Assembly (NCBI GenBank): GCA_023443345.1
Contig: JAEZUZ010000027.1
Coordinates: 1 to 28,930 of the forward strand
Length of the DNA: 28,930 nt
Origin: Bacillota bacterium
GTDB taxonomy: Bacteria > Bacillota > Clostridia > Peptostreptococcales > Acidaminobacteraceae
Direction of reading: 5' to 3'
The notes below the pieces were generated by a model. The model was not told where the DNA came from, made no database searches, and worked only from the letters and a program-made list of their open reading frames with translations. The translations under genes were made by a program, and so were the position numbers. Below are positions 22,315 to 28,930 of this stretch, in pieces; position 1 is the first letter of the stretch, and each line of letters starts with the position of its first letter.

Positions 22315-23115
22315 TCCTTGAGCAATGTTTTTTACTATGTTTCCTGCCTTTCCTTTGGCATCTTGAGAACCATGCTCCATGCAGAAACTTCTACTGCCTA
22401 AAAGTTCAAACATCTCTATGTCATTTTCAGTATCTCCAAAACAATATGCATCCTCTATATCTGCATTTGTTTGCTTTAGATACTTCTCAATACCTGTTGC
22501 TTTAGATACTCCAGAAATAACCGCTTCAATTACGTGAGGATTTGAATTGACAAAGTTATACTGATCTTTAAATTCTTCTCTTAATACACTTTTAATTTTT
22601 TGTCCATCTTTTGGATCATAGACAAATATCTGCATCTTTGCAATTTCTCTTATGGAATTCTTTTTAATAAATTCCATAGCATCCTCATCATATATATTTT
22701 TAGTATGCGGAGGAAGAATTGCCCTTGCAAATATATTACATGGTTCTTTATCTGGGTGAAGCAATGCATATTTGCCTGTGTCATATAGGAAAAATGGATT
22801 TCCAAGACCACTTAATTTTTTCTCAACTACATTGCTAAACTTTATGAAGTCATCAATAGGCACACTCTTTTCTCTTGTAATCTTTGATCCTATTTTCATC
22901 TCAAGCCCATTAAATCCAATCATGTCACATTCAATACCCAGCATTCCACTTATCGATGAAGCGTAATAGCATCCCCTACCTGAACAAAATACAAATTTCA
23001 TTCTATCTTTATTTCTATGAATTGCTTCTCTATCTTCTTCTCTTATTCCATACTTGCCAGAATCAAGTTTAAAAAGTAGTGTACCATCTAAGTCAAAAAA
23101 CACTATCTTCTTCAA
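22300..23115 (-). CDS. HAD-family phosphatase (Cof/HAD-IIB type), TTG start
   Basis: This 271-residue cytosolic HAD hydrolase probably dephosphorylates small sugar-phosphate or cofactor substrates. Motif I is FFDLDGTL with Asp8 as nucleophile and Asp10, motif II is FCSGRG, the conserved Lys lies in GVSKATGIEKYL, and motif IV is CFGDTENDIEMF. The large cap between motifs II and III places it in the Cof/HAD-IIB group. The start codon is TTG (23113-23115). It is supported by a strong GGAGGG 4 nt upstream and the MKKIVFFDLDGT beginning; no ATG is available. It follows the ChrA half gene by 1 nt, so it is translationally linked to it. Confidence 0.9.
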   Translation of the reverse strand: MKKIVFFDLDGTLLFKLDSGKYGIREEDREAIHRNKDRMKFVFCSGRGCYYASSISGMLGIECDMIGFNGLEMKIGSKITREKSVPIDDFIKFSNVVEKKLSGLGNPFFLYDTGKYALLHPDKEPCNIFARAILPPHTKNIYDEDAMEFIKKNSIREIAKMQIFVYDPKDGQKIKSVLREEFKDQYNFVNSNPHVIEAVISGVSKATGIEKYLKQTNADIEDAYCFGDTENDIEMFELLGSRSFCMEHGSQDAKGKAGNIVKNIAQGLKQI

Positions 23116-23116
23116 T

Positions 23117-23683
23117 CTACCCTCCTATTGAAATAATAACAAACTCTATCAGTACAGACCCTATTGCTGCACCTATTATAAGTTTAAACATATCTATCTT
23201 TTTTAAATATAATACAAATCCAAAAATCAATCCCAAAACAGCTAAGTAATCAAACTCTAAGCTTTTTCCATCTTTTAAAATAGCTGAGAGTATTATGGAG
23301 AGTGTTGCTGAACATATCAGTCCCACTACCCCAGGCCTAAGCCCATTTAAGATTTTTGAAATGAATTTTATCTTTGCTCCCCTAAAAATAAAATATCCAA
23401 GTATCATCATAAAGATTGTTTGGGGAATTACATTAGCAACTGTAGCAACAACTGCACCTACTACTCCATTTATCTTAGTTCCTACAAATGTAGCAGCATT
23501 AATTACAATAGGTCCTGGAGTCATCTGTGAGATCGTTATCATATCTAACATCTCTTTTAGAGTTATCCAGCCTTTTTGATTTACTATAATTTGTTCTATT
23601 AGAGGAAGTGTTGCATATCCACCTCCAAATGCTGTAGCTCCTATCTGAAGAAAAATAAGAAATATTTCGATATTCTTTCTCAT
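23117..23683 (-). CDS. ChrA-family transporter, second half subunit
   Basis: This 188-residue membrane protein is a short-chain CHR (chromate ion transporter) protein. The amphipathic N-terminal signature GATAFGGGYATLPLIEQ is followed by MTPGPIVINAATFVGTKI and about five hydrophobic segments. In the short-chain CHR class two half-size proteins of opposite topology from paired genes work together. The start overlaps the stop of the first half by 4 nt (ATGA). True substrate may be chromate, sulfate or another oxyanion; in anaerobic hosts it is not established. Confidence 0.9.
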   Translation of the reverse strand: MRKNIEIFLIFLQIGATAFGGGYATLPLIEQIIVNQKGWITLKEMLDMITISQMTPGPIVINAATFVGTKINGVVGAVVATVANVIPQTIFMMILGYFIFRGAKIKFISKILNGLRPGVVGLICSATLSIILSAILKDGKSLEFDYLAVLGLIFGFVLYLKKIDMFKLIIGAAIGSVLIEFVIISIGG

Positions 23684-24231
23684 CTCATCCTACTTTCATC
23701 AACAATACTAAAGCTAATTAGTCCTATGAGAGCTAGAGCAAGAATTATTATTCCAACATGAAGTTTTGTAAAATATGCTACTAAAAAACTCAAAATTGCA
23801 AGTGTACTTGAAAATATAGGAAACCTCTTTAAAGCATCTTTTATAAGCTGATAACATGTGACAATTAGTACTCCAGCTATTACACCAGACATTCCCCTTA
23901 ATGCTGCTCTTATATAGATATTTTTTTCAAACATCTCATAAAATATATAAACTAGAGATATTATCACTAGCGGAGGTGTTATGGCTCCAAGAAGGCTTGC
24001 AATAGCACCTCTTACCCCCTTTACTTTGTATCCAACTAGTAGAGAAGTACTTACAGCAAGAGCCCCTGGCCCAGACTGTGCTACAGCAAGTATATTTAAC
24101 ATATCTTCATTACTTATAAGACCTCTTTTTTCTACAAATTCCTGTCTTATTACTGGAGCTATAGTATAGCCTCCTCCGAAGGTCAAAGCATTGATTTTAA
24201 GCAATATAAAAAACATTTCGAAACTACTCAT
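23680..24231 (-). CDS. ChrA-family transporter, first half subunit
   Basis: This 183-residue partner of the preceding half protein has the same CHR layout: NALTFGGGYTIAPVIRQEFVEKRG, then the SGPGALAVSTSLLVGYKVKG motif and about five hydrophobic helices. It is the first gene of a unit running chrA-like 1, chrA-like 2 and HAD phosphatase. GGAG precedes the ATG, and a promoter lies within 40 nt upstream. Confidence 0.9.
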   Translation of the reverse strand: MSSFEMFFILLKINALTFGGGYTIAPVIRQEFVEKRGLISNEDMLNILAVAQSGPGALAVSTSLLVGYKVKGVRGAIASLLGAITPPLVIISLVYIFYEMFEKNIYIRAALRGMSGVIAGVLIVTCYQLIKDALKRFPIFSSTLAILSFLVAYFTKLHVGIIILALALIGLISFSIVDESRMR

Positions 24232-24251
24232 AAATACTCCTTAACTTACTT

Positions 24252-24281
24252 ATTTTAGCACAAGTTCACTTACAAAAACAA
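24252..24281 (-). promoter_or_regulatory. Promoter of the ChrA-like pair
   Basis: On the minus strand TGCTAAAAT supplies an extended -10 (24252-24257); TTGTTT at 24276-24281 is a weak -35 with an 18-nt spacer. The -35 lies in the T tract of the preceding terminator. Confidence 0.55.
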
Positions 24282-24307
24282 AATACCCTTCCTAATTAGG
24301 AAGGGTA
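24277..24307 (-). terminator. Terminator of the CoA-transferase operon
   Basis: A perfect 10-bp stem, TACCCTTCCT (24284-24293) and AGGAAGGGTA (24298-24307), with an AATT loop. It is followed in the minus direction by TTTTGTTTTT. Confidence 0.92.
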
Positions 24308-24332
24308 AAATATGCTTTAAAATGCACACTTA

Positions 24333-25004
24333 TTATAGTTCAAGCATGTCCTTTACTTCTGATTCAATTATTAGTTTAGGACCTGTAGCAGCTTGAATTT
24401 CTTCAATTGTCAAATCTTTGTTCTTAGCTTCAAGTACTAATCCCTTGTCTGTAACTTTTAACATGCAGTATTCTGTAACTATGTATTTTACACAGTTTTC
24501 TCCAGTTAAAGGAAGTGTACACTCATCTAAAATCTTTAATTCTCCATCTTTACTTAGGTGTTCCATTGCAACAATTACAGACTTTGCTCCAACAACTAGG
24601 TCCATAGCTCCACCCATTCCTGGCACTAACTTTCCAGGAATCATGTAGTTTGCTATATTTCCCTTAGCATCTACCTGTAATGCTCCAAGAACTGTAGCAT
24701 CTAAGTGTCCACCTCTTACTAGTCCAAAAGATGTACAAGAATCAAAAAATGCACCATAGATTTCGATATCAGCTGGCTGACCACCTGCAGTTGTAATAGC
24801 TGGGTCTGGTACTTCAGGAGCACTCTTAAGTCCTGTAAAGCCATTTTCTGAGTGAAGAATAATTTCAACTCCTTCAGGAATATAAGCTGGACACTTTGTA
24901 GGTATTCCAATACCTAAGTTTACTAGTCCACCTGTTAGCTTTGTAGCTACGTTTTTAGCTATATAATTTTGTTTTTGTGTCTTATCAGCTCCATTAATTA
25001 ACAT
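24333..25004 (-). CDS. atoA: Acetate/butyrate-acetoacetate CoA-transferase, beta subunit
   Basis: This 223-residue catalytic subunit of a 3-oxoacid/acyl-CoA transferase moves CoA between short-chain acids in the cytosol. The catalytic Glu53 lies in LHSENGFTG, preceded by VNLGIGIPT. GGHLDATVLGALQVD and the KLVPGMGGAMDLV segment are typical of AtoA/CtfB. The start overlaps the alpha subunit gene by 7 nt. In butyrate- or acetoacetate-using anaerobes this pair links acyl-CoA to acetate. The exact acid pair cannot be fixed from sequence. Confidence 0.94.
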   Translation of the reverse strand: MLINGADKTQKQNYIAKNVATKLTGGLVNLGIGIPTKCPAYIPEGVEIILHSENGFTGLKSAPEVPDPAITTAGGQPADIEIYGAFFDSCTSFGLVRGGHLDATVLGALQVDAKGNIANYMIPGKLVPGMGGAMDLVVGAKSVIVAMEHLSKDGELKILDECTLPLTGENCVKYIVTEYCMLKVTDKGLVLEAKNKDLTIEEIQAATGPKLIIESEVKDMLEL

Positions 25005-25660
25005 AGAGAACCTCCATCTATTATATAGTCTATTAGTACACCTGGAATTTTGATATTATCTCTATCTAACTCTCCAATTTCTACAACTTCATCTGCAACT
25101 ACAATTGTGATATCTGATGCTCCTGCCATAGGAACGTTAAAAATTCTTGTTGAACCATGGTAATCACAGTTTCCTGCTTTATCAACTCTTGTTGCATAAA
25201 TTAGAGAAACATTCCCCTTGATTGCTTCTTCTAAGATATATTTCTTTCCGTGAAGTTCAATAACTTGTTTTCCAACTTCTACTTCAGTACCAACTCCTGT
25301 AGGTGTTAAAATTCCGCCTATTCCATAAGCACCTGATCTAAGTTTTTCAGCTAAAGATCCCTGAGGAACTAGCTCAAATTCTGTTTCTCCAGCATTTTTT
25401 TGTCTGATTGATTCTTTGTTTGTTCCTATGTGGGTTGTGATTACTTTCTTACATTTTTTAGCTACTACTAGCTTTCCAATACCGTAATCTACATAACTAG
25501 TATCATTTCCTACCACAGTAAAATCTTTCTTATCAGATTCTGCTAAAGCATTGATAACTGGGTGAGGTGATCCTATTCCTAAGAAACCTCCTATTAATAA
25601 AGTATCTCCATCCTTTATCATAGAAAGCGCTTCTTCTACTGAAATAAGTTTAGATTTCAT
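24998..25660 (-). CDS. atoD: Acetate/butyrate-acetoacetate CoA-transferase, alpha subunit
   Basis: This 220-residue alpha subunit pairs with AtoA to form the active transferase. It has the CoA-binding GGFLGIGSPH motif (24-33), TTHIGTNKES, FELVPQGSLAEKLRSGAYGIGGILTPTGVGT and a C-terminal VVADEVVEIGEL. It is the first gene of the two-gene unit, with GGAGG 5-7 nt before the ATG and a strong promoter overlapped by a long palindrome. Confidence 0.94.
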   Translation of the reverse strand: MKSKLISVEEALSMIKDGDTLLIGGFLGIGSPHPVINALAESDKKDFTVVGNDTSYVDYGIGKLVVAKKCKKVITTHIGTNKESIRQKNAGETEFELVPQGSLAEKLRSGAYGIGGILTPTGVGTEVEVGKQVIELHGKKYILEEAIKGNVSLIYATRVDKAGNCDYHGSTRIFNVPMAGASDITIVVADEVVEIGELDRDNIKIPGVLIDYIIDGGSLC

Positions 25661-25679
25661 TTGATGCCTCCTAAAATTT

Positions 25680-25720
25680 TATGGTATAAACATTATACCA
25701 TATTGAAAAGATTTTGTTAA
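25680..25720 (-). promoter_or_regulatory. atoDA promoter with long palindromic operator
   Basis: On the minus strand TTAACA (-35, 25715-25720), 17-nt spacer and TATAAT (-10, 25692-25697) with a TGG extension. A perfect 10-3-10 inverted repeat, TATGGTATAA-N3-TTATACCATA, covers 25680-25702 and so spans the -10 and the expected start of transcription. This is the position expected for a repressor operator; the protein that binds is unknown. Confidence 0.8.
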
Positions 25721-25794
25721 ATTTTAACTGTTTCATTTTATATAACACTTGCAGATAAACGGCTTCAATATTTAATAAATTTATTATCACATTT

Positions 25795-25824
25795 TGAAAA
25801 AAAAGATGCGTTTAACGCATCTTT
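25795..25824 (-). terminator. Terminator of the LPXTG surface protein gene
   Basis: Stem AAAGATGCG (25802-25810) and CGCATCTTT (25816-25824) with a 5-nt loop, ending in eight T residues in the minus direction. It directly abuts the stop codon (25825-25827). Confidence 0.93.
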
Positions 25825-28152
25825 CTATTTTTTATCTCTTTTACCTCTAAATATCAACAAGAACGCAAGTATCAATACCAAAATTCCTGCTGCGATAAAT
25901 AGATAATTATGAGTTCTTCCTCCAGTGCTTGGTAAAACCAACTTAGTAGGATTTACTTTTTGTATTACTACAGCAAAACCACTCTCAATAGTTCCACTTA
26001 TATCAGAAACTTTATATCCTTTTACAGAAGATGGCTCAACTTTTACTTGATATTCGTATGGTTTGCCATTTTCATCATATCTTGGAATATCTTTCCATAA
26101 GTATCCATTTTTTATTGCTATTGGAACAATATCTACCAGTTTTGAATTCCTAAATAACATAAACTTAGGTGATACTTCTTCTGGAGCACTATATATTATG
26201 TAGACTGAAGCTAAATTTTTATCCTTTGGCTGTTCAATTTTATCAGGAGTAATCAATTCTTTTTCTTTTATCTCTACATTAAATCCGTTTTCACTATCTC
26301 CAGTTACTGGGGATATATCGTATTTATCTGAGAATTCTTTAGAAAATACAAAATCATATTTGTAATTTTCTCCTTTTGGAGATACCATCTCAACATTCTT
26401 AAATACTAATTTATCTTCAAATTTTTCTATCTCTACTTTTTGCTCAGTTGAATCTCTATGTAAAGTTACATCTGGAACCACACCCTTTGGTGCTTTAAAA
26501 TTAAGCACTAGATCCTTTTTAACTTCTGAAACCTCTATATCCACAAAAAAGTTACGATTTCCGTGTGCAGTGACTTTTGCCTTTGCATTTTTATTTTTAA
26601 AGTCAATCTTGATTCCATAACCTATTACTTTATTTTGATCATCTCTTACAGGTATGTCTTTAAAAATATATTTATTGCCTTCTACCTTAGGTTCTTGAGG
26701 AACTTCTTTGCCATTGCCAGAAAGTTTAAGAGTAAATTCCTGATTTGTAGGATTTTGTACTGTAACAGTTATATCTTTCTTTTCTACTTCCTGAGGTTTT
26801 TTTGACAGCTCTACAGTATATATAAATCCTGTTTCATCCTTTGTAATCTTCTTTTCTGATTTTTCTGTTACAAGTTCAACATCTAAATCGTAATTGATAG
26901 CTTGATTCTTTTCATCCTTAAGAGGCAATTGTGAGTATACAAACTCTCCATTTACTTCCTGTGGTGCTACATTTAGAACTTGTCCGTTAGCCTTTAGTAC
27001 AAATTTATATTCTACATTTTGAGGATTATTTAAAATTACCTTTAAGTCTCTCTTTTCAACTGCAGCCTGTTTTACAGTTGTAGATGTGCTGTAAGAGTTT
27101 GATGTAGCTTCAATAACTTCATTTTGATTAAATTTTGCATCAAGAAGCTTAACTTTTAGTCCCTCTGGTGTCTCTTGAAGTTCAACATTCTTGTCATTAG
27201 ATACAAATTTCTGACCATCATGTGTTATTTCTACAACTCTATTTTCATTCAATTTTAAAGAGATAGGTGCCTTGTGGTCTTTTATATTTAAGACTACTTC
27301 AGACTCTCCATGATTTACTTCAGATAGAGTAAATGCTGTTGTAAATGATCTCCAATCTCTATATTCTGAGCCATCTTTTACTTTTGCATAAACTAGGAAT
27401 GAATTAGTAAGTCCAAGGCTTGGTGATGATCCAGAAATATCTATTCTTATCTTTTTAACAACTTGAGTTTGATCAGTTGATCCTTCTGCAACCCCAAATT
27501 CCTTATCAACTATCTGATAAGTAAATCCATCTGGTAGGTTATATACACCAACTTTTTCAATCCCTTCTCCTCTTGTAATCTCTGTTGAGACTGTTACATT
27601 TTTCCCAACAGGAATTTCTACATTTTGCACATCTGCCTTAGCTGGCTCTGTGGTGTCTATTGAAGTAAAATCTGTAATTTCTTCAACATCTTGTTTTACA
27701 ACAGTTGGTGGCTCTGAAGGGGTGCTTCTAACTGTTCTAACAGGTTTTCTTTCCTCCGGTTTTTTCTTTATTAAAACATAGATGAAATCATCTTTTTCTT
27801 TTTTATCCTTGTCTTTATCTTCTTTTTTTCCTAAGACAAATCCTTCAAATCCCTGCTTTACCATTTTAAAAACTACTTCTAGAGGGTTGTCTTTGTTTTC
27901 TAAATCCTTTTTATTTACTTCAAAGAAATAAAAATCACCCTTTTTGTCATAGTTGAGCTTTGTATCTTTTAGTTCTTTTTTATCTTTAATAAGGCCAAGT
28001 TCAAATTCTGGTAATTCTTGATTTTCTGCTAGACCTTCATATGTAACTTTTATCTTAAGTTGTTCTACATCTTTCTTGTTTTCTGATTCTGCAAATGCCA
28101 TATTTGGCAATAACATACAGATAGTCAAAAGAAATGAAAGCAATTTTTTCAT
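25825..28152 (-). CDS. LPXTG cell-wall-anchored surface protein with Cna-B-like repeats
   Basis: This protein of about 775 residues has an N-terminal signal peptide (MKKLLSFLLTICMLLPNMAFA, cleavage near 21) and a C-terminal sortase signal: LPSTG at about 740-744, a hydrophobic helix and the tail RGKRDKK. An N-terminal domain ends in a Lys/Asp-rich stretch (KKEDKDKDKKEKDD). A second region of about 160-365 has no recognised fold. Four diverged modules of about 80 residues follow (about 368-451, 459-545, 546-631, 646-733). Three of them share a core like YxFKDIPxxDxxGKxxxY, which resembles Cna-B stalk domains. I chose the ATG at 28150-28152, because GAGG then has correct spacing; the in-frame GTG 2 codons upstream overlaps that site. 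Likely a surface stalk or adhesin; ligand unknown. Confidence 0.87.
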   Translation of the reverse strand: MKKLLSFLLTICMLLPNMAFAESENKKDVEQLKIKVTYEGLAENQELPEFELGLIKDKKELKDTKLNYDKKGDFYFFEVNKKDLENKDNPLEVVFKMVKQGFEGFVLGKKEDKDKDKKEKDDFIYVLIKKKPEERKPVRTVRSTPSEPPTVVKQDVEEITDFTSIDTTEPAKADVQNVEIPVGKNVTVSTEITRGEGIEKVGVYNLPDGFTYQIVDKEFGVAEGSTDQTQVVKKIRIDISGSSPSLGLTNSFLVYAKVKDGSEYRDWRSFTTAFTLSEVNHGESEVVLNIKDHKAPISLKLNENRVVEITHDGQKFVSNDKNVELQETPEGLKVKLLDAKFNQNEVIEATSNSYSTSTTVKQAAVEKRDLKVILNNPQNVEYKFVLKANGQVLNVAPQEVNGEFVYSQLPLKDEKNQAINYDLDVELVTEKSEKKITKDETGFIYTVELSKKPQEVEKKDITVTVQNPTNQEFTLKLSGNGKEVPQEPKVEGNKYIFKDIPVRDDQNKVIGYGIKIDFKNKNAKAKVTAHGNRNFFVDIEVSEVKKDLVLNFKAPKGVVPDVTLHRDSTEQKVEIEKFEDKLVFKNVEMVSPKGENYKYDFVFSKEFSDKYDISPVTGDSENGFNVEIKEKELITPDKIEQPKDKNLASVYIIYSAPEEVSPKFMLFRNSKLVDIVPIAIKNGYLWKDIPRYDENGKPYEYQVKVEPSSVKGYKVSDISGTIESGFAVVIQKVNPTKLVLPSTGGRTHNYLFIAAGILVLILAFLLIFRGKRDKK

Positions 28153-28175
28153 AAACACCTCTTTTCATTAGTTTT

Positions 28176-28184
28176 ATTATAACA
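28176..28184 (-). promoter_or_regulatory. Extended -10 promoter of the surface protein gene
   Basis: On the minus strand TGTTATAAT (TATAAT at 28176-28181 with TGn extension), about 24 nt before the start codon and just past the tsaD stop. No good -35 is present. Confidence 0.65.
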
Positions 28185-28189
28185 CAACC

Positions 28190-28930
28190 TCAGTTAAAAC
28201 TCGATATATTTGGGGTCGCTTTCATATCTAAGTCTGAGAACTCTCCCTCAATTGCTAAGTAATGAGCTGCTATTGCAATCATAGCTGCATTATCTCCACA
28301 AAATTCAAGTTTAGGAAAGAATACTTCTTTAAAAGAAGAAAGCCTCCTTCTCAACTCTTGATTTGCACTAACTCCGCCAACTATTACTATTGGCTGGTCT
28401 CCATATATTTCTAATGCTCTTTTTATCTTATGCTCTACTACATCGAAAACTGCATTCTGAAAGCTATTTGCTATATCTTGATAACTGTGCTGATTGCCTT
28501 GAACTATTTTCATCACATGACTCTTTATTCCAGAGAACGAAAAATTCAGAGAATCGTCCTTTATCATGGGCCTTGGAAAATCTAAATCGACATCTGAGCT
28601 TCTTGCTAGTTTTTCAACCTTTGGCCCTCCTGGATAACTCAAGTCTAAAAGTCTTGCAACTTTATCAAAAGCTTCTCCTAGAGCATCATCTCTTGTTGAA
28701 CCAACTTCTTCAAAATTATAATAACTTTTTACAAGATAGAAATGTGAATGTCCACCAGAAACAACAAGAGCTAGAAATGGAGGTTTAATTTTTTCAGATA
28801 GACAAACTGAAAGAATATGGCCATGTAAGTGATTAACTCCTATAAGAGGAATTCCTAATCCAAAACTTAGGCTCTTAGCATAAGTTATTCCTACAAGTAA
28901 AGGTCCTACAAGGCCTGGCCCCTTTGTAAC
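28190..28930 (-). CDS. tsaD: tRNA threonylcarbamoyladenosine transferase TsaD, N-terminus outside window
   Basis: Adds the threonylcarbamoyl group to A37 of ANN-decoding tRNAs together with TsaB and TsaE. About 246 residues are visible, reading in frame from the window edge with no stop. The ATP/metal motifs seen are VTKGPGLVG, the iron-binding HxxxH in NHLHGHI, VSGGHS, RDDALGEAFDKVARLL, YPGGPKVEKLA, SGIKSHV, VGGVSANQELR and CGDNAAMIA. Roughly 80-90 N-terminal residues of a typical 330-340-residue protein lie outside. A TTG-initiated shorter frame from 28642 is not the real start, because the motifs run through it. Confidence 0.96.
   Translation of the reverse strand, partial: VTKGPGLVGPLLVGITYAKSLSFGLGIPLIGVNHLHGHILSVCLSEKIKPPFLALVVSGGHSHFYLVKSYYNFEEVGSTRDDALGEAFDKVARLLDLSYPGGPKVEKLARSSDVDLDFPRPMIKDDSLNFSFSGIKSHVMKIVQGNQHSYQDIANSFQNAVFDVVEHKIKRALEIYGDQPIVIVGGVSANQELRRRLSSFKEVFFPKLEFCGDNAAMIAIAAHYLAIEGEFSDLDMKATPNISSFN

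Noticed and set aside
23117..24231. A single chrA gene broken by a frameshift
   Set aside because: Each half has its own GGGY signature and start with ribosome site, and the halves join by a normal ATGA overlap. Paired half-size CHR proteins are a known class, so this is not a broken gene.
25680..25702. The atoDA palindrome as a transcription terminator or riboswitch stem
   Set aside because: It has no following T run, and it covers the -10 and start point, so most of it would not be transcribed as a complete hairpin. An operator is more likely.
28190..28642. A short separate gene starting at TTG 28642
   Set aside because: The frame stays open to the window edge and contains conserved TsaD motifs upstream of that codon, so it is the internal part of tsaD.
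28390..28788. Open frame of 132 codons antisense to tsaD
   Set aside because: It has low-complexity Leu-rich composition and lies opposite conserved TsaD motifs; no ribosome site supports it.
1..28930. CRISPR arrays, tRNA or rRNA genes, insertion sequences, prophage or plasmid functions
   Set aside because: I saw no regularly spaced direct repeats, no tRNA cloverleaf, no transposase or integrase frames and no att-like duplications. Gene content looks like an ordinary chromosome.

Overview
The window (about 29 kb, strongly AT-rich) looks like chromosomal DNA of a low-GC Gram-positive anaerobe. Supporting signs are lipobox lipoproteins, an LPXTG-anchored surface protein, PTS sugar uptake, pyruvate phosphate dikinase, a butyrate/acetoacetate-type CoA-transferase and a water-forming NADH oxidase. 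A Peptoniphilaceae/Tissierellia-like Firmicute fits best, but I infer this from gene content only. Genes are tightly packed with strong GGAGG ribosome sites. Many promoters have an extended -10 (TGnTATAAT), and perfect hairpin terminators separate the units. No gene-free stretch exceeds 300 bases; the longest are 17509-17707, 25661-25824 and 2852-2994, and their contents are listed as sites.

Layout. 1-1967 (minus): aldehyde dehydrogenase followed by an overlapping short-chain dehydrogenase cut by the window edge. 2027-2851 (minus): Sel1-repeat protein. 2995-5610 (minus): pyruvate phosphate dikinase. 5665-6351 (minus): small alpha/beta hydrolase, possibly leaderless. 6445-10118 (plus): four-gene Mn/Zn/Fe-type ABC importer (lipoprotein, ATPase, two permeases, the second carrying a C-terminal winged-helix tail) behind a promoter with a near-perfect Fur-family box. 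10152-17508 (minus): a nine-gene amino-sugar/peptidoglycan-salvage operon, in transcription order RpiR regulator, MurQ, PTS EIIA, small membrane protein, EIIB, EIIC, [hairpin], GH4 phospho-glycosidase, MupG-type phospho-muramidase, lipoprotein hydrolase. 17708-19303 (plus, divergent): a reduced YgfK-like protein. 19338-20252 (minus): pseudouridine-5'-phosphate glycosidase. 20329-20943 (plus): short YaaA. 20936-24231 (minus): two-subunit ChrA-type transporter, HAD phosphatase, NADH oxidase. 24333-25660 (minus): CoA-transferase AtoD/AtoA. 25827-28152 (minus): LPXTG surface protein. 28190-28930 (minus): TsaD, lacking its N-terminus at the window edge.

The two most notable items are adjacent. First, the amino-sugar operon joins MurQ and a MupG-family enzyme to a cellobiose/chitobiose-type three-part PTS and a GH4 enzyme instead of the usual MurP transporter, which suggests uptake of a GlcNAc/MurNAc disaccharide. 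Second, the divergent gene keeps both ends of the large YgfK protein but has lost its central flavoprotein module and the last cysteine of each ferredoxin motif.
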